A DNA stretch of 64,000 nt from Gambelia wislizenii (Eukaryota; Chordata; Lepidosauria; Squamata; Crotaphytidae), in assembly GCA_030847615.1 (NCBI GenBank), contig JAUMIR010000001.1, forward strand, positions 377,686,687 through 377,750,686. Direction: 5' to 3'. Each line of letters starts with the position of its first letter. Position 1 is the stretch's first letter. The position numbers were made by a program, and so were the translations under genes. The notes below the pieces were generated by a model. That model was not told the origin of the DNA and did no database searches. It saw only the letters and a program-made list of their open reading frames with translations. Shown piece by piece: positions 1-11,276 of the stretch.

Positions 1-102
1 ATTGGCAAACCACGTCTGAGTATTCCTTGCCAAAGAAAACCCTGTGAAATTCATGGGGTCACCATAAGTCAACAGGCTTGAAGGCGCACACATACACACA
101 AA
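1..102 (+). repeat. 3' part of a 5S-derived SINE
   Basis: This stretch closely matches the tail of the SINE at 55451-55672: the same order of TATTCCTTGCC, GAAAACCCT, AAATTCATGGGG and CATAAGTCAACAGG, then a CA-rich end. The 5S rRNA-like head would lie upstream of the window. The CATAAGTC...CTTGAAG motif resembles BovB LINE tails, which suggests mobilisation by BovB. Confidence 0.65.
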
Positions 103-2894
103 TCAAAATCAAGATGGTGGCAACAAAAGTTCTTCTTTTGGTGTCAGTCATTACTATTGACAGCTGTTTACATGAGGTAAGATTTGGTAATAATTTGCTA
201 TACAAGTTGAAGAAATTAAAATATAGAATGTAGAAATTAAAAATGCAGCGTGATAAAAGTGGTGCTGATAGGAATCAGTTTTGCATCCTAAGGAGACAAT
301 CAGTTTTGGTTTTTACATTCTTCTTGTTTGTTTTCAAAGTTTTTAACAATTTCATACAAGTCAAGATCCAATGGTGTTTCCAATATCAGTAGAATTGGGA
401 GTTTCTTCAACTCCCCATGGATCCAGTAAAACTGGGAGAACCATATTTTGTAACGAATGTTTAATTAGAGGAAAACTGGGAAGACGTAGGGAGAAAATCT
501 AAGAAAGCATCCCAAACACTGTTAAAGCTTTTAATAGGCTTAAACTAAATTATCTTTTTCTGCATGAACCTAACATAAGCTTGAGAAACTCTATAGTATT
601 TACGTGGGGCTGTCCAGTTGGGAGCAGAGGAAATGGGAGTGAGTGTGGCTGGTTACCAAGGATAGGGGAAGCTATGCCAGCAAGAGTGGGCAATTGAGAA
701 AGGGAAGGAATGTGGTGACTTGTTTGATAGAATAGCAGGGCTATATCAGACTGACTGTCTAAAATTTCCCTGGTGGTAGTAGTACCAAGACCTCAGAGAA
801 CTAGTGAGCAATCTCTGCCCATCTGTTGACAGGTTCTGAGAATGCATGTGCTATTTAGACATGCTTTTAATATGTGCTATTTAGCTATTTTTAAGGACAT
901 TTTAACCTATTCTAGTTTGGTAATGTGTTTTTTTGATGGTTAAGATTTCCTCCTTGGCTTTTATTTCTTTAGTTCTTTGTAGTGGAAGGGTTGATTATGC
1001 GCCTGCAGGACTAAAATTGTAGTTGACTCCTTACCGCAAAGATGAAAGTTTCCAGGAAGGAAAGTAGTATTTTTGTCTAGTTTTGGAATATTAGAAGAGT
1101 CATGGAGCCACCAACAGAACACTACCAGAGTGAGTCTTAATAACTGCAGTTAATACTTCTATTCAAGCTGTCTCACATATGCTTTTATCAAATATGTGGT
1201 TTTCAGGCTCTCCTGGAAACAGTGAGGTTAAAGGGTTCATCTTTCAGGCAACAGAACAAAGAGAGGTGGGCTTAAAATTAGATTTTTTTTTTATAAACTA
1301 ACCCTCATGTGAGCTGACCTCTTTACTTAACAATATTAAAACTAAAAGAAATGAATGACCCACATTTATACTGATCTTTTTTTCAATTATGATATAAACC
1401 TTCCTCTTAGCTCAGTGCTCCTGCCTTCATAGCCCCAAAACTCTTCGCTCCAAACTTCATGATTGTTTCTTTTAATCTTATTCATTATTGCTCAGCCCCT
1501 CCTTTTAATTAGTTCTTTCCTGGTTATGCTGATGAAGTAGCTGTGTTGCTCTCTTTGATCCTTACATTTTATTCATACATAGCCTGAATATCGCGAATAA
1601 GCTGAAAATGTGTGTATGTGTGTGTGTGCACTGTGTGCTGTATTGTGGCTTACTGGGGAGAAGCCCACCCCATCCACAAAAATTTTGAGGCTCTGGACTT
1701 CATAATCTGTACTTCAAAAAGAATGGAAATATGTTTGTTTAAAAAAAATCACACACATTTCTGTTCTATTTGTCACAGCATAGATTGCCAAGAAATATAC
1801 TCCTATGTTTTGGGACTAATAAGTTGTATGCCTATGATATACATGTGCACTCATCTCTAAGCTTCCACAGATATATACTGTATATGCAAAATTCCATTTA
1901 TATCAAAAGCTTGTAATTCATCAAACATTACTTCATCACAAGCACATTTTAAAGAAATAATTATATGAGTTGCCTTTCTGGCTGTAGAGGTACTCAAAGT
2001 AATATGTGCATTACTACATAGCAGTTTTTTTTTCTTTTTAAATTTAATAATGCTTTATAAAGTCAGAGGCCAGGTTCAGATGTCATGTTAAACAGTACTC
2101 ATGGTTTATTAATGTAGGAATGAATTCTCGTGTGTTTTGTGGTGTGTTTCCACATAAAGAACAGAATGGAGCTTTTACTTTTAGTTTTAAACTAACCAAT
2201 TTTACATGACATCAAAATTTAGGGAACCATGGTTTGTTTAAATACTAGTTTGACAACAGGCTAGTATCTGAAAACATGATTTGATCCTGGTTTGCTCTTA
2301 CTAACTGTAATTTAAAGAGGTTAGTTTAAAATCCAGAGTGGAAACTTTCAATCTTCTCATTAGACATGTGAAAATGGAAGAATGAGAAGGAGAACAAATT
2401 AATGTGAGGGTTGCTATGGTTCATTCTGATAGCAGGAAGCCATAGTTGCTGTTGTATCAGAATCTAGCCACTGAGACAAGTACATCTTTGCTGTCATGTA
2501 CTACAGTCTGTAATACTGGGTGATTTTTTTTTAGAGACTTTTGCACAAATATATAGCTATTTTTAGAACTTGTGTGAGGGAAATACGTTTCTAACAGACA
2601 TAATTAAAACAAAAATACTTTGACAAGTTACATTTAAATTTTAAATTGTCCATTTATTTTAATCAATAGATTTGCCTCAAGGCACTTATTAGTCATACTG
2701 TTTTTGAAGTCATTTTTAAAAGAAAGCCCCACCTCCTTCCCAGTTCTCTCCCCTCCCACCCATTTTTTCCAGTAGGAGATTAAACATTCTGGTGTATTTT
2801 CCTACCAAGATTGCTTGAACTGTTTTGCACATAGCATAGAGAATAATTATAATAGAATAATAGCAACTTCAATAGCCAACGTGATGTTTTAGCA
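103..2894. other. intron sequence, no feature recognised
   Basis: A+T-rich, apparently single-copy DNA within the MPPED2 intron. A short TG run near 1612 and T/A homopolymers are visible. I see no exon with splice borders and no recognisable repeat. Confidence 0.5.
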
Positions 2895-3118
2895 TTTAGT
2901 ATTAGTGAGGTTTTAGTATTGAGTGTGGGACTGCAGGAGACCATGGGTTTGAATCAGCCATGGAAACTACCTGGGTAAAATTGGTCAAGTCACACTTTGC
3001 TCAGCCTGGGGGGAAAGCAGTGGCAAACCCCATTTGAAGAAATCTTTCCAAAAACACACACAACCCGCCCCCCGTGATATGTTTGCCTAGGGTTGCCACA
3101 AGCCAGAAACAACACAGC
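2895..3118 (+). repeat. Sauria-type tRNA-derived SINE
   Basis: A degraded copy. It has the tRNA-like B-box region (GGGTTTGAATC), the body (CCATGGAAAC-TACCTGGGT, GTCAAGTCACAC, CAGTGGCAAACC) and the BovB-like tail (GTTGCCACAAGCCAGAAAC). The same body recurs at 32829, 40994 and, inverted, at 45328. A Helitron begins 15 bases downstream. Confidence 0.75.
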
Positions 3119-3132
3119 AAGAAAAGTTACAA

Positions 3133-3535
3133 TCTGTATGTACAAAACTCTTGGGTATGTTTCCTTTCCCAGTGTGCTGATTGGCCACTTACCCAACCAA
3201 TCCCCTCGCTCCCTCAGCCAATCACCACCCACGTGCAAATTCCCTCTTCACCTCACAATCCACTCTGTCACTTAATTTACATCTATACCCCCAGCCTCAC
3301 ATGGGCCCCTCCCTCCTCTCACTCCCTCAGCCACTCACCACCCACAATGCAATATTTTAGAAATTTAGAAAGATGATAAATCATAGAAGTCCGCAATGGG
3401 AAATACAGTAAATGTAGGTGGTATACTACTGCAGAGTGTGTTTTGGTGGGGAGGGCTAAAATAATAGTGTGTAGCTGAACCGTGTGAACCTTTCAAATCT
3501 ACTATAATGGTGTATGTTACGCTGGGTACAGCTAG
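3133..3535 (+). mobile_element. non-autonomous Helitron, copy 1
   Basis: It starts with TC after an A and ends with CTAG before a T, the Helitron A|T insertion signature, with no target-site duplication. The start (TCTGTATGTACAAAACTC) and end (TATGTTACGCTGGGTACAGCTAG, in part) match the second copy at 6640-7078. The interior is C-rich with several CCAAT boxes. It contains a degenerate tandem duplication of a unit including CTCCCTCAGCCA and TCACCACCCA. No Rep/helicase coding is present, so it is a non-autonomous derivative. Confidence 0.7.
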
Positions 3536-4990
3536 TTTTAAATATACAGTATGTACAGATTATAGCCAGCTTTTGCTCTGATACCTGATACATGCACATC
3601 CAATGCAGGTAGTCCTATTTTTGCTGGGCCACATATTGGAGCTCTCCAACTGAAAATATTGCAATAGTTTTGACAGAGCATTGGGGGAGATAGAAGAAGA
3701 GAGGCAGATCCTACCTTGGTTCGCATTAAAGAGGCAGCCCAGGCAGTAACGGGGTGTGAACGGATCTCTGTTCACTTCCTGGGTTTAGATCTCACTGAAT
3801 TTTGTGAGAAGACACCAGGGCTAGATTTTTTTAAAAAAAAAGTTCAGGGAAGCACCAAAACACACTTAAAAAGTCCCAAGTAAATGGGGGGGGGGGCGGG
3901 TTTTTGTCATAAAAAGAGCGTCCCCTACCTGGCTGTCCCAAACTTATCTGAAAGTGTTTACCTATTGATGCTGCATTCACATGAGTACAACGGGGCATGG
4001 ATTCAAACGCCGGCAATGCTGGCACAAAATCACCATGGAGGATCAATTGATGGCTTGGCCTGTCAATAAAAAAATACAGTTTTTAAACAAGATGTGTTCA
4101 CGAAAGAGCAATGTCATCTGGTACACACACCCTTTCACGATCATTAGGCATCCTTATGACGCCATACAGACACTGTTTTTCATGTATATGCAATTTGGGT
4201 CAATGGAGAAGCAATGCAATCCTGAACAGCCTTGGCAATTGGTTTGGCGCTATGCTAAATCCTCACTCCTCATTAAGTAAAACTTCATCTCATTGTGGTG
4301 AATTTGTGTACAAGACAGTTCAGGGGGGAGTTCTAGCTTTCATTTGTTTGTTTGATTGCTTGTTGTTTTAAACTAGAAATAGTGCCACACTGGCCTACAG
4401 TGCCAAGCCTGCTGTTTTTCCTGTAAGCATGACCTCCCATAGGCACTCTAGGAAGTGTGCCAGACTGCTGGGAATTTTGATTTTAAAAGAAGAGAATTCA
4501 CCAAGAGTGTAGTTATATGGGGGTCAAATTGAGGTCATTCTCCCTCCCCCCCCCCCAATACAAGTAATTCTGTCCTTTCCATTATTATTTTTCTTCAGTC
4601 TCAAATTGCTTGCATTGCAATAACTTTAAAACTTCAATTGAACATATAGAGATATCCTAAGAAAGGGGGCCGGCTAAATAACAAAAGGAATGTGAACACA
4701 GCAAATAAAAGAATGCTAGGACTCAACAATTTTTAAGATCTTACTCTTTGTAATGTTAGATGTTTGGGGACTGAAATAAAAAATTTTTGAGGTACAAGAT
4801 ACTTATTTGTGGGGGGAAAGTCCTCGTTTTTTGCTCCCCCCCCCAGCTATACCCTGGAATCCAAACACACACACAAAAAAAATCACCAAAATTAGTATAT
4901 ATCTTTCACAAAATGTTTCTTTTTACAGAGATTTCACAGATAATTTAAGGGGAAAGGTAGGAAATATTACCATTTGTTTAGTATGTACAG
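3536..4990. other. intron sequence, no feature recognised
   Basis: Apparently single-copy intron DNA with short homopolymer runs (G run near 3887, C runs near 4548 and 4837). Short open frames here have no recognisable domain. Confidence 0.5.
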
Positions 4991-4994
4991 TGAA

Positions 4995-5505
4995 ATGACT
5001 ATGTGACGAATGTTGCTGTCCTTGAGCAAGCAGGGATCACCAGCATTGAGGCCATGATATTGAGAACACAGCTGCGCTGGGCAGGGCACGTTTCTAGGAT
5101 GGAGGACCATCGCCTCCCCAAAATAGTATTCTGTGGTGAACTCGCCATGGGTCAGCATAAGAGGGGCGCTCCAAAAAAAGTGATACAAAGACTCCCTGAA
5201 ATAACATCTCAGGCTCGACCAAATTGATCACCAACAATGGTCTGCCCTGGCCTCACATCGGGAGGCATGGAGACGCACTATCCACAATGCTGCAGCCTTA
5301 TTTGAGAACTCACGCCAAACAAGTCTTGAAGCGACAACGCAGAAAGAATCACAACCCAGAAACATCACCCAAGGAGACCTTCTGCTGTACTTCCTGCAAC
5401 TGGACTTGTTTATCTCGGATTGGCCTTTTTAGTCATCAGCACGCTTGCAGTAAGCACGGGATGAGTCCTTCCTGAATCTTTGCGAAGAAAAGCCAGAGAG
5501 AGAAA
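4995..5505 (+). mobile_element. 5'-truncated LINE 3' end, same family as 56692-60650
   Basis: The translation begins in the last part of a reverse transcriptase ORF: VLEQAGITSIEAMILRTQLR, then a stretch with WAGHVSRM and HRLPKIVF. It matches the C-terminal region of the element on the - strand near 57200. The frame breaks near 5220 and resumes in another frame. That frame ends in a Cys/His-rich C-terminus (CTSCNWTC, then SRIGLFSHQHAC) followed by a stop. Both copies end in a GCCAGAGAGAGA-like tail. At the junction where the large copy has lost one base, this copy is intact. Confidence 0.8.
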
Positions 5506-6590
5506 AAAGGGGTGGTCAGGAAATACGTAAGGAGCTATCATTTCTTCTTTAGGGTTTTTGTGGCTCACACAAGTGGGATTTCCCAGTGGATGCACAGAAT
5601 GTTTGAAACGTTCTACAGTGGAACCATTGTTTTGGTTAGGAGTTCCTTCCCCCTTCAGTGCATATGTCACTTATATTTCCTTCCAATTTGCCACTGCATT
5701 GTGGAACACTCTTGTCTTCCTATGATTGCTGACCTTCTTTTTGAGTCCTCCTTCTTACGTATAGATCTGGGGTTTTTTTATGTTAAAAAGAAATTTGTGG
5801 TAATAGTGGGTTTTTATATGAACAGACAACTGCTTTCATGATACCATGTCATAACAGCACTAGCATATTTTGTATTGTATATTTACAGTCTCTTTTTCCT
5901 TTTGTGCACACAGTTTAATCTATCTGTGTTATTTCACTAAGATTGATAGTACAGTACTGTATTAAAACATATAAATGATCTTTAGAAAAAGTTTTTTTAA
6001 AAAAAAAATTAAAAGTCCAACCTCAAGCAATGTATGACTTAAAATAAAATAAAAAAACATATGTTATACAGTCTTGGAAAAGCCAGATGTGTATGATATT
6101 GACTGAAGCACCAGTTGACTCCATCAAATTGATCAAATAGAATGGAGGAGCATGACTTCTTTTTAGAAATGCCACATTTACCATTCCCTAACATTTTCTC
6201 AGAGCATTGGTTCTATTTTCGGTATAGATGCCATGCACAACACAGCATGTTTATTCTTACCTTGTGTACAAATTACTGGAAGTTATGCAGGGAGAAGGGA
6301 TCGTGTACTTCTTACAGCATTGTCGCAGGCATGCGCCAGCTTGTGACTCTCTTATTAAGCTACTGTTTCTTTGAGCAATCCTTTTAGTTCTCTGCTAGAT
6401 GATTTGGGTTCCTGAAATGAGTGAAGCTGTATTTCCTAATTATTTTGTGTCAGCCTGACATTATTTGAAAAAGATGATATTACATGCTAGTATTTTGTGA
6501 GAATATGTGAATCAAACACACACATATACATACACAAGATGGACATTAAAAGCACTATGAAACTTCACATCTCTAAGCACCTACAATGTA
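5506..6590. other. intron sequence, no feature recognised
   Basis: A+T-rich intron with A-runs near 6000 and a short CA/TA-rich stretch near 6515. No exon or known repeat recognised. Confidence 0.45.
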
Positions 6591-7315
6591 CAGGCATACC
6601 TCACTAATACAGCAGGTTAGGTTCCAGACCTACAGCAAATCTATCTATCTATCTGTATAAAACTCTTAGGTATGTTGCTGTTCCCAGTGTGCTGATTTTG
6701 GCCACTTAGGAAACTTACCAACCAATCAAAGCTATCCGTTAGCCGGTCAATCAGCACACTGGGAGTGGAAACATGTAGAACGCTTCCACTAGCTGCATGC
6801 CCTGAGCATGCCCCCAGGCAGGTTTACTCATGAGTCAAGGGTTTCTCTCCCCCCCCCTCCACCTCTGGGCTGTTCAGCTAAACCCCGCATATGCCACCAG
6901 AGCCAAGTTTCTCGCAGCTGCCTTGGGGGTCCACACCACAATCCTGGGTGGGTTTACTCGGAAGTAAAGCCCGACTGGGCTTCTTTTCCCAAGGAAGCGG
7001 CAGAACTTGGTCTCTCCCCATGAAGCATGTTGGAGGAACAAGATAAAATAATAGCATATGTTATGCCAGTATAGCTAGTATTACCTTAAAGTGAATCACA
7101 ACCTTTTTTTTTCACTTGCCAATCCTAAAAACATATTTACACTAACATTTATTAAGTGCACAATAGTGCTAGAATACAACACCAAGACAGAAAGGGCATA
7201 AAAGTGGTAAACAAACTGAGTTTGGTAACAAAATGGCACTGTACTGTATTATTGAAAAGTGCTGTATTAGCAAAGTTCTGTAGAATAAAGTGTCTTAAAG
7301 TGAGGTGCACCTCTG
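6591..7315 (+). mobile_element. Tigger/pogo-like DNA transposon remnant, split by a Helitron
   Basis: The left end is TA|CAGGCATACCTCACT. The right end, read inverted, is CAGAGGTGCACCTCACTT, followed by TA. These are diverged terminal inverted repeats with TA target duplications, as in Tc1/mariner-pogo elements of Tigger type. The interior is interrupted at 6640-7078. Without that insert the element is about 290 bp, so it is a MITE. Confidence 0.6.
6640..7078 (+). mobile_element. non-autonomous Helitron, copy 2
   Basis: It begins TCTATCTATC...TATAAAACTCTTAGGTATG and ends ATGTTATGCCAGTATAGCTAG, between A and T. It shares its ends and the segment CCCAGTGTGCTGATT-GGCCACTTA with copy 1 at 3133-3535. 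The central parts differ, as is usual among non-autonomous Helitrons. It lies inside a Tigger-like element and is therefore younger than it. Confidence 0.7.
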
Positions 7316-7568
7316 TATAACACTGTATTTTTGTGTTTGCTTTTAATTTTAAGTGAACTAATATTTGTTCTAGAATCAACGTTGAATTTTTATTTCTAAA
7401 TGTAATATTCAGATTCTACCCAGAGCTTATTAACTAACTTGAAGTACAATTAGCAGCTAGGACACCTCAGATGGGCTGAAAGTTTTGCTGTTTCCAGACA
7501 AGCAGCGGAGCATTAAAATCTTTTTGCAGATCATACCTGAATTTCCAATTCAGACATCCTTGGCTCCT

Positions 7569-7930
7569 AAGTAATAATAATAAATAATAATAATAAAATT
7601 TATTTATACCCCGCCCCTCTGTTAAAACAATCGGGGCGGCTTACAAAATTATAAAATACAATACAAATAAAATCCCTAAACACCCCCACTCCCACCCTCC
7701 CCCATAAAAAAACATTAAACAAATATAAATTAAAAACAACTAATCTAAAATCACATTTAAAACTATAAATACAATAAAATATAATAAATGGCCAGCAGGC
7801 TAGAAGAGGCCAGGATCCCCTGAGGCCGGGACCTAATTAGGAAAGGCCTGCCGAAAGAGATCCGTCTTTAGTGCTTTTTTAAAGCCACTCAGGCTTGTTA
7901 TCTGACGGATCTCATTGGCCAAAATATCTA
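7569..7930 (-). mobile_element. L2-like LINE 3' end
   Basis: Read on the - strand, it ends with CCGCCCCGATTG..., a GGGGCGGGGTATAAATAAA-type end and an (ATT)n tail, seen on + as AATAATAAT followed by TTATTTATACCCCGCC. Upstream is the last part of the ORF region (GACGGATCTCTTTCGG, AGGCCTTTCC). It closely resembles the 3' end of the + strand L2 at 61490-62620. Confidence 0.75.
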
Positions 7931-7935
7931 GACCC

Positions 7936-9280
7936 ATGAGAGAGATAGGTCTGTGTGCATGTGTCTATGTGTAGGTATATATATAAAGGCATACCCATTT
8001 CAAATAGTAGTCAGAAATTCGTATGTTCAGAATTATAGCGTGAAAAGACAGCTTTTCAAAGGGATGCACAGAAATAAATTCTGTGACCTGTATAAATGAA
8101 AGGAAGGGGGAGAGAAGCCTGCATGTATACATTCCTGATGCAATGACAGCATATGCATCTTCCTACCAGAGGCAGAAATTCTATTTTGTAAAAGAAGGGC
8201 ACAAGTGGAAGTAGGAAGCAAAAGACATTTGTGCTTCCTGCTTATCTTGCATTATTTTCACATTTGAAGCTGATTTTAGTCTTGTTTCTTTAGAGGTCCT
8301 GTAACTTGCTCCTTTGGTCCCAAAGTGCCCTTGAGTAGGACTTCCTCTTAAGATGTTCTACAGTTGTATAGCTGTTACCAGTCTTTACTTCTCACAGACT
8401 AACCAATCAGCTCCAAATCAAACAATACTTCAGAGTCAGAATATTTAAAAACACCTCTTTAAACTAGTGTCAACAACTCCTTAGACACAACGGAATAATG
8501 TTTTCCAAGGGTAAACTTTCTGTGTGAAGGGAGAAGCCAGAGCCTTCTCAGTAGCCAGTACAAGACTTTGAAACACACTTCTCTAGAAATGAAAAACCAT
8601 CTTGAACATTGTTCCCTTTTGTTCCAAGTACAAACTGCCCTTCTTTGACCTTTCCGTTTGCTAATATAAATTCTTAACAGCCTGAAAATCCCACTGCACC
8701 AAAGGAAACAAACAAGCAAACAAAACATCTGCAATGCATGACCCTGTTGAGGGAGAATTAACCCTGCACAGTGGATTCTAGACACCATTAATGTGTGTCC
8801 AATATGTCTCCTGGTTAAATTGTCCATCTTGGATTTAATTATGTGTAGTTCCCATTGACTTTAAGTTGAATAGATCCAGATTTCATTAAGTTCAAGTCTT
8901 TTGATCAAATATGTGTAGGTGTGTGGGGGGGTTCTCCATTGGCAATTGAACCATTTGGGGCTTTGTGAAATGAGTGAATGTGTCACTGTCCTCTCCCTCC
9001 CCCCCATATGTGCTCATGAAACCTCTGAGTATGGAGACCATTCAGCTTGTTTGAGGTGGTTCAAATCTGACCCAGCCTCTTATCCAGCAACAGGTTTGAT
9101 TCTGAGAGGTCATGTCCTGTCCTCATATTAGAATTTCTTTCATGAAGAAAGGAATTGGTCCTTTCAGATTACCAGTAGAGAGGATTAGAACTGAGATGCT
9201 GGGTGGCAAAAAGTGTGTTTGATAAACTTCCAGCATGATTCCAGTGTAGGTTAGCCACGTGGAAAAGAGAAGACCTTTAA
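7936..9280. other. intron sequence, no feature recognised
   Basis: Apparently single-copy intron. The 122-codon open frame on the - strand (8459-8827) has no recognisable domain or splice context and is not annotated as a gene. Confidence 0.45.
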
Positions 9281-9282
9281 TA

Positions 9283-9333
9283 ATTACAGTTGTCATAAGT
9301 CGGAAATGATTTGAAGACATGAAACAACAACAA
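9283..9333 (+). repeat. Sauria/BovB-type tail fragment
   Basis: GTCATAAGTCGGAAATGATT, then TGAAGACATGAAAC and (AAC)n. This is the 3' tail shared by Sauria SINEs and BovB LINEs. No body is recognisable upstream. Confidence 0.55.
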
Positions 9334-9637
9334 CCTGCTTGTCATACAACCTGCAAGTATAAATTTAGGAGCCCTATGCTCTGCTCAGCAGTCTAAAGCA
9401 CTAATATGTACTCATTGTGTAGAATGAGTCCGCCTCCTAACTTCTCATACCCAGGGAGTACGTTTCTGCCAGCCCATATATTGCTGGGCCAGCACGGACT
9501 GTTTTTGGTGACAATCTTTGCTGACATTAGTGGGTGAACTGTCTTTGGGTTGCCATCACAATCAAAAGGCAATTGAACAGGCAGAAATGGACCTTTGTCA
9601 GGTTCAGTATACTATATGTGAGGTTCAGTATACTATA

Positions 9638-9735
9638 GATCAGTGATCCCCAAACTTTTTTCTAGCTACCATCCCCTTTTCTCTTAGGTGACAACGCTAG
9701 TATCCCCCAATGCCTATTTCTTGACATTAGGCCTA
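9638..9735 (+). mobile_element. hAT-like terminal fragment
   Basis: CAGTGATCCCCAAACTTTTTTC, in part, and the following CCCC-rich stretch resemble the end of hAT-type MITEs. The opposite terminus is not found, perhaps because the CR1 at 9753 was inserted here. Confidence 0.35.
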
Positions 9736-9752
9736 CTGTTCTCCTTCAAATT

Positions 9753-10257
9753 CATAGAATCATAGAATTGTAGAGTTGGAAGAGATCACAAGGGCCATCC
9801 AGTCCAACCTCCTGCCATGCATGGAATAATGATCAAAGCATCCCTGACATGGCCATCCAGCCTCCGTTTAAAAACCTCCAAGGAAAGAGACCCTACCACT
9901 CTCCGAGGAAGTGTGTTCCACTGCCGAACAGCTCTTACTGTCAGAAAGTTCCTCCTAATGTTGAGGTGGAATCTCAGTTCCTGGAGCTTGCATCCATTGC
10001 TCCGTGTTCTAGTCTCTGGAGCAGCAGAAAACAAGCTTGCTCCATCCTCAATGTGACACCCCTTCAAATATTTAAACAGGGCGATCATATCCCCCCTTAA
10101 GCATCTTTTTTCCGGGCTAAGCATACCCTGGAAATCATAAGGCATGGTTTCCAGACCTTTCACCATTTTAGTTGCCCTCCTCTGGACATGCTCCAATTTG
10201 TCAATATCCTTTTTGAATTGTGGTGCCCACAACTGAGCACAGTATTCTAGGTGTCCA
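9753..10257 (-). mobile_element. CR1 LINE 3' end
   Basis: The - strand open frame from 10232 to 9786 encodes a CR1 reverse transcriptase C-terminus: VQRRATKMVKGLE, NGCKLQ, FHLNIRRNFLTVRAVRQWN and LPRRVV, in order. It ends at the characteristic (ATTCTATG)2 tail, seen on + as CATAGAATCATAGAAT at 9753. The copy is 5'-truncated. The partial ORF is unusually intact. Confidence 0.9.
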
Positions 10258-10455
10258 ATTTAGCACTATAATGTTAAACAAGTGTTTGTATTTCACAAAT
10301 GAAACTTAACTTTTTAAAACAATTTATTTAATGTTTTTATCAATTTGAAAATTAAGCTGAGGTGAGTTAGAGAGAGGGGCAAACTATTGGAAATTCCTCC
10401 TTGAAGCACTGAAAACCAGATCTTGGTGATTTCTTATGCAGACAGTGTTGATATA

Positions 10456-10690
10456 CAGTCAGACCCACAATATCAACAGGAGTTTGGTTACCGGACTTAC
10501 CACGGATAACAGCTATGGTTAATCATGGTTAGTAGCGAACCCTATTAAAACTGAGGACTTCAAAGATGCCTAGAGAGGATGCCTCTCTAGACATTTTCCA
10601 ATGCAACTCTATGGTATATGTCCCCTACTTTGTGTCCCACGGATAACTGGAACCACAGATATTGGTTCAGTGGATATGGGGGTCTGACTG
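10456..10690 (+). mobile_element. Tigger-like MITE, copy A
   Basis: The terminal inverted repeats CAGTCAGACCC...GGGTCTGACTG are perfect over 11 bp and flanked by TA on both sides. The interior has the CCACGGATAACTGGAACCAC-type motif common in Tigger-derived MITEs. The element is 235 bp with no coding potential. A related copy is at 54026-54265. Confidence 0.8.
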
Positions 10691-10699
10691 TATAGAGGT

Positions 10700-11236
10700 G
10701 ACTAAAAGAAGATTTCTGTGTTACAAATAAGTAATATTGGTACTAGTCTACTTTCTCCAGCATCTGAAGAAGTAGACTAAATGTCTCTCACAGTTAGTCT
10801 CAAAGGTCCTACAAGATCCCTCTCCTTATTGATACTGCTGACTAACATGGCATTTGTCTTTGAATTCTAGAAGAGGCTATGATCTGAATCAGGCAGCTGG
10901 CCCATCCAGTCAGGTGATGTGGTTTTAGTTGTTCTGAGTCTAGTCCAAAGTTCATTCCCAGTCTTGGACCAGAAATTCATGCAGTAGGTCTGTTCTGTTG
11001 CTTAGTGATGAACCCTGAATATCCTTACCATCATTATCACTTTAAAAAAATGAGTGTGATTTTAATCTTCATAGGTTCCAGGCCAGCACTACAGTCTTGA
11101 CGAGGTCGTTGATTATGAGCCCTTCAAAATTAATAACAATCAGCTAGTCACAAGAGCATGAGTCACTGTAGTTAAACCTTCACATCTTATAACCCTCTCG
11201 AAACATTTTTATATAAATACAGAAAAAAAGGATTTT

Positions 11237-11276
<40 letters not shown>

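Noticed and set aside
8459..8827. A 122-codon - strand frame
   Set aside because: No recognisable domain, splice site or homology; the length is expected by chance in 64 kb of A+T-rich DNA.
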